From assembly GCA_021323395.1 (NCBI GenBank), contig JAJONL010000005.1, positions 1 through 62,262 on the forward strand: a DNA stretch of 62,262 bases. Reading direction: 5' to 3'. Under the pieces are notes generated by a model that did no database searches, was not told where the DNA came from, and saw only the letters and a list, made by a program, of their open reading frames with translations. The translations under genes were made by a program, and so were the position numbers. Source of the DNA: Nitrospira sp. Lineage in GTDB: Bacteria; Nitrospirota; Nitrospiria; Nitrospirales; Nitrospiraceae. Within the stretch, counting starts at the first letter, position 1. Each line of letters begins with the position of its first letter. Of the stretch, positions 1-8,954 are shown piece after piece.

Positions 1-48
1 GCCTTGCCAAGGCGAGGGTCGCGGGTTCAAATCCCGTTTCCCGCTCCA
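1..48 (+). tRNA. tRNA-Gly(GCC), 3' part only
   Basis: The window opens inside a tRNA gene. The anticodon loop TTGCCAA (4-10) carries anticodon GCC at 6-8 between GCC and GGC stem bases. A T arm follows (GCGGG/CCCGT around TTCAAAT), then acceptor strand TTCCCGC, discriminator T and an encoded CCA at 46-48. The acceptor strand and anticodon match bacterial tRNA-Gly(GCC). The D arm and 5' acceptor strand lie outside the window. Confidence 0.93.
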
Positions 49-864
49 ATTTTATCAAGCACTTGCACAACACTCCCCGACGCTCTCACCCTCATTGTGA
101 TAGTTTTGTGATATCTGAGGGTGAATGCGCTCCAGAATCAACACTCCCTCTCTGAGACTTTCCAGCGAGAGACTGCGTATAGCGTGCGTCCTGGCCGCTG
201 TTGGCCTAGATTAGGCTGCTTCGCAAGACCCCTAGAACCTGTCGGTCGGAATCAATAGATTGCCACTGAAAGTTTGATCTCATCCCGTCGCATCTCGGTG
301 TTCAAACCAAAACGATAGGTCTGGGGGTTACTCAGGCTAATGAGTCTATAGCCGACCCTCATCATCTGAAAACAGCCATCGGGCTCTTCGTTGCATACCC
401 TTCTCCATGCAGAATTGCCTGTCATAAATATGCGGGAGGGCCTGGTTTAATTAGTGGACTCGCCGCAATACATCCCTCTCGGTGCTGGCGCTCGTGCCGG
501 GGGGCAGGTTGGACACCATACTTGGTCTGACTGCGCAACAAGGAAATGATGTTATGACATCATATGTGGCGATGGACGTCGTACTGACATGCTGAGTCCG
601 CCACTAGGTCTCACCTCTGCTGACCTCAGTAGAGGCAGTTCTAGACCGCAACCGGCCGTGCTTCCTATCCAGGCTTGACAGCCAATCTTTGCGACACGTC
701 TTCGTGGCGAGTGTGGGTCAGCTTCATCCTGCGAGAATGGGCGAGTGGGAGCGACCACCTCTCGCTTGATATGTGTCGGCAGTCCGGTGGCATTGGCTTA
801 ACCAGCGCAGTTAGAAATACTGTCGACCTGTACACCAACTGGGTTCCTTTTTCGAGAGGTGATA
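49..864. other. Gene-free stretch downstream of tRNA-Gly
   Basis: About 800 bases with no coding frame that resembles a protein. Two dyads are visible. TCACCCTCA (86-94) pairs with TGAGGGTGA (116-124), and the loop holds two near-copies of TTTGTGATA. ATGATGT (546-552) pairs with ACATCAT (557-563) around four bases. Neither is followed by a T tract. A long non-coding stretch right behind a tRNA 3' end suits a decayed integration site, but no integrase remnant and no second copy of the tRNA end were found in the window. Confidence 0.5.
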
Positions 865-940
865 ATGACGGAGAGCGGGATGGACTGGAATCATCACGAG
901 CTTCGACAGGGCCTCGGAATGTCTCTTAGGGTTTGAGGCG

Positions 941-2353
941 GTGGAGGTCGTTGGAACGCATCTCCTCGCCGCCTTTCACGATGCACTGGAAGTGAGGCAG
1001 CGAGCCGCAGCACATGCATCCGAACTGGGCGCAGGAGAAATCGATGAATTTCGTGTCATCGTCGCGAACACCGTACCGGGTCGTACAACCAAGCGCGATT
1101 GGACCTATGTGCACCGCACTGGCCGGCAGGTTCCGATTCATCTGTCTGTCAGTGCCGTAGCCGATGCCGCGGGTCAAATTTCTGGGTATGTTATGGTGCT
1201 CCAAGAGATCCGTCGGGACGTTCGGTCGGACAAGGTTCTTCAACAACAAGCGCAACTACTCGATCTCGCCAACGATGCGATTCTCATTCGTGATCTGGAG
1301 CGCGACACCATTAGCTACTGGAACAATGGGGCAGCACGACTCTATGGGTGGACCAGCGGGGAAGCCCACGGCGCTTATATTCACGAATTCCTGAAAACTG
1401 TGTTTCCGCAGCCTTTGGCAGAAATCAGAAAGACCTTCTTGGCTACTGGCCACTGGACTGGAGAACTCCTGCATACGACTCGAGATGGAAGCAAGATCAC
1501 GGTTTCCAGTCGGTGGACGCTCCTCAAAAACTCTACTGGCGTGCCGAGCGGCAGTCTCGAGCTGAATACGGATATTACGCAGCAAAAACTGGTTCAAGAA
1601 GCACTCAAGGCTGCGCATGAAGAATTGGAACTCCGCGTCAAAGAGCGCACCACGGATTTGAGTGATGCCAACAAGCGATTGCAAATCCTGTCCCAGCGGC
1701 TGATGGAAGTCCAAGAGTTGGAACGCCGCGCTATTGCCCGGGATTTGCACGATGAGATCGGGCAGGCGCTGACGGCCATAAAACTGAACCTCCGGGAGTT
1801 TGGAGAAACTGTGACGGCAGAGGGGATGGAGAAACAGGTTTCCGACAGTTTGCTGATACTCGATCAAGTGCTGCGGCATATCCGAAATCTGTCGTTGGAT
1901 CTGAGGCCTTCAATGCTTGATGAACTGGGCCTCGTTCCCGCTCTCCGGTGGTATGTGGGGCGGCAGGCAGAACGTGCCGGATGGGCGATTGCGTTTATAG
2001 CCGACGAAATCATGCCGCGACCGTCTCCTGAAGTGGAGATTTCCTGCTTCCGGCTCACCCAGGAGGCCCTCACCAACGTGGCGCGCCATGCGAATGCAAC
2101 GGCAGTGGAGGTTCGTCTCGAAATCGGTCGCGGGCAGCTCAATCTCTTCATCCGCGACAACGGAATCGGGTTTGATCCGGCACTGATCGGCACAGGGGAT
2201 CGTGCCGGGACGAGTGTGGGGCTCTCCGGAATGGGAGAACGGGTGCGCCTGGCCGGAGGATACATTACGATCCATTCAGCTCCTGCTGATGGCACTGAAA
2301 TTCACGCGGCCTTTCCATTGGATCCTAAGTCGGTCGAGACCAAACATGAATGA
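941..2353 (+). CDS. PAS-domain sensor histidine kinase (NarL/DegS type), N-terminus probably damaged
   Basis: Cytoplasmic two-component sensor kinase with no membrane segment. From GTG 941 it has the rest of a PAS domain (about 1-95), a second PAS (about 105-215), a coiled linker, and a HisKA_3 dimerisation helix with phospho-acceptor His270 in RDLHDEIGQ. A HATPase domain ending in a GIG/GLSGMGER pattern follows. The open frame continues upstream to 869 and there encodes the conserved PAS start (GIITSFDRASECLLGF), but has no start codon. An ATG at 865 with a GAGAGGTG ribosome-binding site lies in another frame and would join this PAS if one G of 877-879 were absent. A frameshifted or truncated N-terminus is therefore likely. 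The stop overlaps the next start by eight bases, so the partner is clear; the signal sensed is unknown. Confidence 0.88.
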   Translation: MEVVGTHLLAAFHDALEVRQRAAAHASELGAGEIDEFRVIVANTVPGRTTKRDWTYVHRTGRQVPIHLSVSAVADAAGQISGYVMVLQEIRRDVRSDKVLQQQAQLLDLANDAILIRDLERDTISYWNNGAARLYGWTSGEAHGAYIHEFLKTVFPQPLAEIRKTFLATGHWTGELLHTTRDGSKITVSSRWTLLKNSTGVPSGSLELNTDITQQKLVQEALKAAHEELELRVKERTTDLSDANKRLQILSQRLMEVQELERRAIARDLHDEIGQALTAIKLNLREFGETVTAEGMEKQVSDSLLILDQVLRHIRNLSLDLRPSMLDELGLVPALRWYVGRQAERAGWAIAFIADEIMPRPSPEVEISCFRLTQEALTNVARHANATAVEVRLEIGRGQLNLFIRDNGIGFDPALIGTGDRAGTSVGLSGMGERVRLAGGYITIHSAPADGTEIHAAFPLDPKSVETKHE

Positions 2354-2996
2354 CGCACGGGTATTACTCGTCGAGGATCATACGTTGGTACGAGCAGGCT
2401 TTAGGGTATTGTTGGAGAAAATCCATGGGATTTTAGTAATCGGGGAGGTGAGTGATGGTCTAAGCGCAGTGCGGATGTCGAAAGAACTCGAGCCCGATGT
2501 GGTGTTGATGGATATTGCGATGCCAGGCATGAATGGCCTTGAAGCCACTCGGCGCATCCGGCAGGAATGTCCGCGGACCAAGATTCTGATGCTGTCCATG
2601 TATACGAATGAGGAGTACCTCAAGGAAGCGCTTCGCGCAGGAGCCGCGGGGTATTTGCTCAAAGATGCCGACCGAAACGAATTGGAGTTGGCCATCAAGG
2701 CGGTTTGGCGAGGGGAAATTTATCTCACGCCAAGCATGGCAAAGTTTCCCGTGGATGCCTATTGTCGAAAAGGGGAGGCCCCAACCGGCCCGCTTGCACG
2801 GTTAACCGGCCGCCAGCGGGAAATCCTTCAACTTATCGCGGAAGGATGCTCGACGAAGCAAATCGCACAACGCCTTGTTCTCAGTGTGAAGACCGTTGAA
2901 ACGCACCGGGCGCAGCTCATGGAGCGGCTCGAGATACATGATGTGCCGGGGCTTGTCCGCTTAGCTATCCGCACAGGTCTCGTCCAGCCAAATTAG
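2346..2996 (+). CDS. LuxR/NarL-family response regulator
   Basis: A DNA-binding response regulator of 216 residues. The receiver domain (about 3-120) has the acidic pair near Glu10/Asp11, phospho-acceptor Asp56 in VLMDIAMPG and the conserved Lys of LLKDA. A LuxR-type helix-turn-helix follows (about 150-210, LTGRQREILQLIAEG and SVKTVETHR). The start at 2346 overlaps the kinase stop (ATGAATGA), which shows translational coupling and makes this the cognate regulator. The longer frame from 2202 runs inside the kinase gene and was not used. Targets are unknown. Confidence 0.93.
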   Translation: MNDARVLLVEDHTLVRAGFRVLLEKIHGILVIGEVSDGLSAVRMSKELEPDVVLMDIAMPGMNGLEATRRIRQECPRTKILMLSMYTNEEYLKEALRAGAAGYLLKDADRNELELAIKAVWRGEIYLTPSMAKFPVDAYCRKGEAPTGPLARLTGRQREILQLIAEGCSTKQIAQRLVLSVKTVETHRAQLMERLEIHDVPGLVRLAIRTGLVQPN

Positions 2997-3319
2997 TTCA
3001 TAGACCGCTAGACTGTCTCTCTCCTCAGGTGGAATTGGTCCGTTTCCCAGGATATCCCTGATTCCTCAACTCTGGTCTCTTATGTCACCCTGTCGCCGGC
3101 TTTAAGGGGACAGATGCAGACGGCAGCGCATCGATGACTTTCGCCAAAGACCCAAAGGTAGCTACCGAGCCGAAGGCACGGCGCAATATCTGTATGAGCG
3201 TCGCCATATCCTCAGCATCCTCAGCGTGGCATTAGAGAAGAATTCGCATGATGTGCCTGGCGACGGACAAACAATGTCCGCCCACGGAGGGAACCACCGG
3301 AGGGAACTGAGGGCGGTAG

Positions 3320-3460
3320 ATGAGTCACTACTATGATCGAAACTTCAGTGCGCTGAAGGTAAGAAACAGCCAATTTAAGAAACTAGCCGTCGTATCGGCA
3401 ATTCTTTTTGCCACCGTTCTTATCATCCTTATCCTCGAACTAACCGCGATTAAAAACTGA
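3320..3460 (+). CDS. Small single-pass membrane protein (46 aa)
   Basis: This short frame encodes a basic, polar N-terminal part (about 20 residues), then one strongly hydrophobic helix (about 23-41, from LAVVSAILFATV onward) and a short tail ending TAIKN. An AGGGAACTGAGGGCGGTAG stretch lies just upstream and offers a purine-rich ribosome-binding region. It sits about 160 bases before an SGNH-hydrolase pseudogene. Small membrane proteins often accompany SGNH proteins in surface-polysaccharide loci, so it may be a leftover of such a locus. It matches no family I can name. The 320 bases before it hold no convincing gene. Confidence 0.45.
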   Translation: MSHYYDRNFSALKVRNSQFKKLAVVSAILFATVLIILILELTAIKN

Positions 3461-3616
3461 TCGGTCCATATGAGCGTTTCTGGCAACCCGAGAGTGCGCA
3501 CCAACAACAATACGTGATGGGGACTATGCTTGCCATCCCCCTGTGAGCTTGGCGAGTTGTCCTCTTAGTGAGGTGGCGTCATCTGTGCCCTCGGCTTGAG
3601 CACGGTGATGTGAGTG

Positions 3617-4691
3617 ATGGCGATGCGCAAGCTCCTTCTTGCTGCCTCGGTACTCAGCGTCCTCCTGCTCCTTGTCGCAGGCGTCGTCATCGGGAAGTAG
3701 CAATTCGTACCGTATATTTAGTCCGGGATGGTATCCCCTTCATGGAAACACCCTCGGGCCGAGTCGGAGCCATTGTGCTCGACCCCCGCCTTGGTTGGCG
3801 GGCGACGGACTGGTACACGCAGGATCTCGTAGAAACTACCGCAGGCGTGGCGATATATCCCGTGCACCGTTCGCAAGGCGCACATGGCTTTCGGCAGTAC
3901 GGCAACGTGCAGACTCGCGAGGCAAAACTCCTGGTCATTGGTGACGCCTTTGCGCAAGCGTCGGCCGTCTCGGACGACAAGACGTATCACGCCCTCCTCA
4001 AAAGACGGTTGGGAATCGAAGTGTTTGCGTACGGCGCCGGCGGCTATGGCACCCTACAAGAATATATGATTCTGGACGAGGTAATGGATGTGATTCAGCC
4101 CACCGTCATGTTATGGCAATTTTGTACGAATGACTTTATTACAATGATCATGCATTGGAAATTGCGAGCACAATAAACAACAACGGTTGGACCAGGCCCT
4201 ATTGGGAGCAGGGGCAAATTCACTTACACTCGCCCAAGCCCTTGGGCTTACAGGTACGGGAATGGATAAGCCGTCACAGTCGGTTCCTGTACTTCATGGC
4301 GAGCCGCGCCGATCGATTGCGGGCGCAGACCGCATCCGAATCCGTCGAGCATGCGATCGGACGTGAGGGGTTTGCCCATCCTGGATTCGCTCGTTCTGTC
4401 CAGACCACCGATGAACTCATGGCACGCGTTCGAGCCCGCGCCGGATCCATACCCATCCATGCGTTTAGCTGCGAAAACGAAGAACCGTACAACACGGCCT
4501 TTGAAGGCATTGCCCGGCGTCACGCTATTCAATACTGGACAGACGTTCCAGACGCCGTACATGATGCGCTTCAGGCGGGGGAAGATGTACTTGCATCGGA
4601 TGGCCATTGGAATACCAGGGGGCACGCGCTGGTAGCAGATCGGCTGGCTCGACATCTGCGAGTCACTCCTCCTGTTGTGGCCATGCAGTAG
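3617..4691 (+). pseudogene. SGNH/GDSL hydrolase, pseudogene with two frameshifts
   Basis: Three pieces of one protein lie in three successive frame segments. ATG 3617 starts a signal-anchor (MAMRKLLLAASVLSV onward) that hits TAG at 3698. The body then continues in another frame (ETPSGRVGAIVLDPRLGWR, about 3700-4140) with the SGNH block LLVIGDAF. Near 4140 the frame shifts again: TNDFI is followed, one base out, by NDHALEIASTINNNG, so a single base is missing. The last piece runs to 4691 and keeps the C-terminal DGHWNTRGH block with the Asp and His. The catalytic Ser of the GDS block reads Ala here. Two independent frame breaks plus a lost nucleophile indicate real decay rather than one sequencing error. 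Confidence 0.82.
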
Positions 4692-5155
4692 CGGACGGGA
4701 TGCCTCTTCAGGGTCGGGACTTGCGGACATCCTTCCAGACGGGCAGACCTCGTAAAGAACTTTTCACAGAGTTCGAAGATGTGGATGAACAGAGGCAATG
4801 CCCGCGACAATGCCCCGGATAAGACATCCCTATAGGACAGACGGTGCCCCGTGGGATCAGGATGGGTCTCTTCATGGCGTAGGTATTTCACAAACACCAC
4901 CATCGCTCTTTGGATCTCTCACCAAGCCGTCGTCATCCATGGCTCGCTCATCCTGCGTGCGGCGTCGGCCAATCAGATCGCTTCATTCCGGGGCCTGCCT
5001 CGTAACCTTTCGTCCCGTAGGAAATGGTCCCGCGTTGGATCTTCTAGGCTTGTGCAATGAACGAGACCCTTATGAAAAGCTGGGGTCTATTACGGCGCAT
5101 CTATAGAAGTTGGTCGATCAGCGGCATCGGGAAGTTTAGCAAGGGAGGAATTGGC
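4692..5155. other. Gene-free stretch
   Basis: No frame here resembles a protein and no strong hairpin or promoter was recognised. Together with the pseudogene before it, this looks like degraded former coding DNA. Confidence 0.4.
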
Positions 5156-5314
5156 ATGTTGGCCCCGGAATTTATCATATTCAGTATGCTCTTCATGATC
5201 CCACTCGTCTGGACACTCTTGAAGATACTGGTCAACCATCTGATCGATTCCGAGCCCCCACCTATTAAAGGTCAAGTGGAGGAGCTAAGAGAGCATTGCC
5301 GGGAAGCAGCCTAG
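5156..5314 (+). CDS. Small membrane protein (52 aa)
   Basis: The start at 5156 is preceded by a strong ribosome-binding site (AAGGGAGGAATTGGC), far better than that of the longer in-frame ATG at 5057. The product begins MLAPEFIIFSMLFMIPLVW, has one transmembrane helix of roughly 25 residues and ends in an acidic, soluble tail rich in Glu. It stands alone between the SGNH pseudogene and the convergent transglutaminase gene. Function unknown. If translation began at 5057, a basic 33-residue extension would precede the helix. Confidence 0.5.
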   Translation: MLAPEFIIFSMLFMIPLVWTLLKILVNHLIDSEPPPIKGQVEELREHCREAA

Positions 5315-5553
5315 ACTGTGAGATAGCTCCGCTCATTTCCGGTGTCTGAATGCAGCTGAGCGTGTTGTCCAGGGTGGCACGCCTCGCTCACAGATCATCA
5401 TATCAGGAGGCGATGCCCTATCTGTACAAATCCCGATCAGATTACTGTTTGCGATCCGACTATAGGCGGCGGGATTCTTCGACTTAGGTCGATGGCCCAC
5501 GTCCTGTGTGATGAAGTGTGCCTGGGAGCGTTGGTTCGTCAGATGGGAATATG

Positions 5554-7764
5554 TTATCGCCTCAGCGAAAGATGAACTGGCCGTCTAAGTGTTTGAAGGG
5601 TGTGTAGCAGGCGCTGCGCCGTGATGCATTCTTCTGCCGTGAGAGGCGCTTGCCCAAAGCGAACACGGGTATAAAGACGAGTCAAGGCATCGGCAGCGGG
5701 CCAGGCTTCAGGCCATTGATCGCGAACATGGTGAAGAAATTCCAGGGGTGTGGTGCTGGCCCCCTTCCTGATGCCGTGCTTCGACAATTGGTCAACCATG
5801 CTGGTGTACAGGGTGACGACGACACGCTGATTCATCGAATACGAATCTCCTCCCGAGGATCCCCGTTCATGGCCTCGCAGCATATGCAGGACGAGATAAC
5901 TTGTCATGATCGCCAATATGATAAGAATTGCGGTTCGTGGAACGCTGGACGGGATGAGCGCCTTCAGGAATCGACCGAGGAGGGTGGCTCCGTTCCCTAG
6001 CATGGTGATTAGGGACTCAGACATTTTTGTACGTACAGCCTCTCCACTTTCCCGGATGCCCTGCACGACGCCGAACTGATCGTTTACGCTGTAGTTGATA
6101 AACAAGCTGTCCCATTTGAGACGGACGGAATCCACCACACTGCCGGCCGATCGCCACCACGTTTGACTCGTTGCTTCCGAGGCGGAAGGGGTCGGATCCA
6201 TCGTGATCCATCCTGATTGCGGAAAATAGACTTCAACCCAGGCATGGGCGTCCCGTTGACGAACCGTATAGTAATTTCCAAATTCATTCCATTCCGTGGC
6301 GAGAAATCCGGTGACCAATCGCGCCGGAACTCCGACTGAGCGAAGCAGCATGACCATCGCGGTCGCATAGTGTTCGCAGTACCCTGTTTTCCGAGTCAGG
6401 AGGAAATCTTCCAGCGGATGAGCAGACTGCAGGGAGGGCACATCCAAATTATACCGGTAGCTGGTGAGCAAATGTGCCCGGATCAACTGTACGGTTTCCA
6501 AAATGCTGGTGGCGGGCCGGGTCACTCGGCGCGCTATGTCGATGATCTGAACGTCCAGTGCCGGAACTTGGAGATACTGTTGGACGATAAACTCAGGGTA
6601 CAGGAATGCGGTAGCCACTCGTTCCTCGTCTGATTCCAGGCGGGCTTGGAGAGAGTAGACCGTGTAGTGAAGGCGAGTGTGTGACGGAAAGGGGAGGTGG
6701 AGGGACCCCATTAGATCGGCTTGTACCGAGAGGAAACCTCCCTTGATGGAGAAGGGAGTTGAGATCCCGAAGAGCACGGCCGTATCAAGGGGCTCAAGAA
6801 GAATGTCTTGTCGGATACCTCTCGTCGTTCCATCGAATTTACTGCCGGGCGTTTTGTGGGTAAACGTGCCCTGAGGAAGTTCGGTGAGCATGCGACGGTG
6901 CGACAGGCTATTGCTCCAGGATCTTCCATTGTAGCGATTATAGGCCACCCCGCGGAGATACAGAGGCTCTCGTCTAGGTTTGTCTCCGACTAGCTCCGGC
7001 AACTCTATTCGCATGACGATGTTGGGGTCTTGTTTCACCGGACCGATGGCTCCCAGATCGACGTGCTCCGTAAACCCTGTGGTGCGCAAGCTTTCTCCGT
7101 GATGCTGTTGAAAAAATCCTGCCCCAATACGCGGAATGAAAAAGAAGAATAGAAGGGTGAGGAGCAGTGCGCTGAAGGCCACGGCGTTGGTGAGCCAAAA
7201 AAACCTGACTGTAATGCGAGTGGGCGACGAGGCCGGCCTCCCCTGGCCACACTGTACCGATCGGCCGGCCGAGCCCTCGTCCTGCTCTTTCACGAGGTGA
7301 TAGAGCAGCAGGGTCCACACGCCGGTTACGAGGTAGAGAAAAAAGACGGGCGCATACCAGATTTGTGTGGTCAGTGCGGCAGAGGCGAGAAGGATAATCA
7401 CACTGATCGCGTAGAGATGTAAGACGTCTTGTCGTTGATCGAGGTTCGCGAGTTTGTTGACTAAGAGGAGTACCAAAAAGTGGATGCCGGCCGGAAGCAG
7501 CTCCTGCGATAGCAGCAGGAGGTCGATCCAGAATCCGACGAACGCAAGTAAGAGAAATACGTTCCACGTGATGGCAGAGAGACGGAGACGAATCACGAGC
7601 CCCGAGATCCGCGACGCATGATGTATGCGCAGGAAGGCCAGGGCAAATGTCACACTTGCGAGGCTGAGAAGCCAGATGGGCAGTGCCAATGCGAGTGCGA
7701 GACTCGTGAAGCTGGTGGCGGCCAGCAGAATAGCGCTAAGCCGGAAGGCGTGATTCAGCGGCAT
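5554..7764 (-). CDS. TgpA-like transmembrane transglutaminase (DUF3488-transglutaminase-DUF4129)
   Basis: A membrane protein of 736 residues. About five N-terminal transmembrane helices (DUF3488) are followed by a periplasmic transglutaminase-like domain with a full triad: Cys463 in TGYCEHYA, His507 in DAHAWVEVYF and Asp523 in TMDPTP. One more helix (about 610-630) leads to a C-terminal DUF4129 region. In Pseudomonas, TgpA is an essential periplasmic transglutaminase; the substrate here is unknown. The chosen start (MPLNHAFRLS) follows an AGGGA motif and overlaps the DUF58 gene by 29 bases; a start at 7821 is also open. It is last in the MoxR-DUF58-TgpA operon, the standard order for this family. 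Confidence 0.93.
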   Translation of the reverse strand: MPLNHAFRLSAILLAATSFTSLALALALPIWLLSLASVTFALAFLRIHHASRISGLVIRLRLSAITWNVFLLLAFVGFWIDLLLLSQELLPAGIHFLVLLLVNKLANLDQRQDVLHLYAISVIILLASAALTTQIWYAPVFFLYLVTGVWTLLLYHLVKEQDEGSAGRSVQCGQGRPASSPTRITVRFFWLTNAVAFSALLLTLLFFFFIPRIGAGFFQQHHGESLRTTGFTEHVDLGAIGPVKQDPNIVMRIELPELVGDKPRREPLYLRGVAYNRYNGRSWSNSLSHRRMLTELPQGTFTHKTPGSKFDGTTRGIRQDILLEPLDTAVLFGISTPFSIKGGFLSVQADLMGSLHLPFPSHTRLHYTVYSLQARLESDEERVATAFLYPEFIVQQYLQVPALDVQIIDIARRVTRPATSILETVQLIRAHLLTSYRYNLDVPSLQSAHPLEDFLLTRKTGYCEHYATAMVMLLRSVGVPARLVTGFLATEWNEFGNYYTVRQRDAHAWVEVYFPQSGWITMDPTPSASEATSQTWWRSAGSVVDSVRLKWDSLFINYSVNDQFGVVQGIRESGEAVRTKMSESLITMLGNGATLLGRFLKALIPSSVPRTAILIILAIMTSYLVLHMLRGHERGSSGGDSYSMNQRVVVTLYTSMVDQLSKHGIRKGASTTPLEFLHHVRDQWPEAWPAADALTRLYTRVRFGQAPLTAEECITAQRLLHTLQTLRRPVHLSLRR

Positions 7765-8932
7765 CGAAGAGATCCCTGTGCGACTGTGGAGAAATGACGT
7801 AATCGACGGTTGTCCCCACATCGTGCCTGCCCGGACCAGTCCAAGGTAAGACCAGGATGGTCAGTCCCCCGTGCGATTCCGTCAGCGCCTGTACCTGTTT
7901 CTGCTGAATAACGGCCGTCGACGTCACAGGGCGTCGCTCGCAGAGCGCCAGGGGTTGAAGCAGTTGCAGGAACTGTTCAGGACCGCTGGCCAGGGTCTCC
8001 TCCTGATCGCCGAGTAGCAGACGAACCTGGTATCCCCCTTTCAGAAAGAGGTCAAGCAGCGATGCAACAACTGAAAGTGCCCGTTCGAACGTCCTATCCT
8101 CTTCGACAGGAGCGACAGTCGACATTGCCACCGTCACCCATCGCTGGTCTTCCGTTTCAGTTTCTTTGAGCATCAACTTCGCCGTGCGGGCCGTTGTCAT
8201 CCAGTGAATGGCTCGTGAATCATCGCCTGGTCTGAACTCGCGTAAATTATAAAGCGAGTTTCCTGGTCCGCGCCGAGCCAGGGTGTGGTCCTGTCCCACG
8301 GCGCCCAATTCGTAGAGTCGCAGCTCGGGTAGGGGAATTATCTCCGGACAGACGAGGATGCTGGCTTCAAGGGAATAGAGCGCCGTTTTATGAAACAGCC
8401 CGAAGGGGAACGGCGTGACGACATGTATTCCGTCGAATCGATACCGTCCACGTCGCCGCACCAGCAGTTGGTAGGAGATCAGCGTCGAGGAGCGAGGAGC
8501 GAGATGCGAGAGGTGAATCCCGCGATCGAAATCCTGTCCTGCCACGACGTCGAGCAGCCGGATGGACATGCTCGGGACGTATGACTTGCGATTGGCCACC
8601 CAGAGGGACAGGGTCGCTGGTTCATTCGTAAAGAGATACTCCGGCAGATGTCGATGAAATTCCAATCGCCGCACGCATTGTTCCGAGAGCAGCCCGGAGA
8701 GGACAACCAGGCTCAGCATCATGGCCAGCAGAAGGTAGAACAGGTTGTTGCCGGTGTTGAGGGCGGCGATCGCGACAGCCAGGGTCAGCAACAGAAAGCG
8801 AGTGCCTTCGGTCGTCAGCCGAAGGGCGCGGCGTCGGGTGATCCGCCGGATAGATGCTTGCCAAGTACTCGTCAGCATGGTGAGAATCGCACGGTCGCCG
8901 AGCGCCATTGCGCCTTCCTGCCCATGGCACAT
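7736..8932 (-). CDS. DUF58 domain protein
   Basis: The N-terminus carries two close hydrophobic helices (about 45-85) after a basic segment. The DUF58 core follows, with the diagnostic GDDSRAIHWMTTAR motif, and an MIDAS-less von Willebrand-like tail. DUF58 proteins work with MoxR-type AAA+ ATPases on envelope targets. The gene begins 22 bases after the MoxR stop and overlaps the TgpA start. MALGDR (residue 9) or MLTSTWQ (residue 18) are alternative starts; the conserved part begins after them. Confidence 0.92.
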   Translation of the reverse strand: MCHGQEGAMALGDRAILTMLTSTWQASIRRITRRRALRLTTEGTRFLLLTLAVAIAALNTGNNLFYLLLAMMLSLVVLSGLLSEQCVRRLEFHRHLPEYLFTNEPATLSLWVANRKSYVPSMSIRLLDVVAGQDFDRGIHLSHLAPRSSTLISYQLLVRRRGRYRFDGIHVVTPFPFGLFHKTALYSLEASILVCPEIIPLPELRLYELGAVGQDHTLARRGPGNSLYNLREFRPGDDSRAIHWMTTARTAKLMLKETETEDQRWVTVAMSTVAPVEEDRTFERALSVVASLLDLFLKGGYQVRLLLGDQEETLASGPEQFLQLLQPLALCERRPVTSTAVIQQKQVQALTESHGGLTILVLPWTGPGRHDVGTTVDYVISPQSHRDLFDAAESRLPA

Positions 8933-8954
8933 CCGTCCGGCACCGGTGGAGCAG

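Noticed and set aside
1-48. tRNA end as an attachment site for an integrated element
   Set aside because: No integrase, no phage gene and no second copy of the tRNA 3' end in the window; left only as a possibility.
675-929. Open frame of 84 codons ahead of the histidine kinase
   Set aside because: Composition is not protein-like, no ribosome-binding site, and it does not supply the missing part of the PAS domain.
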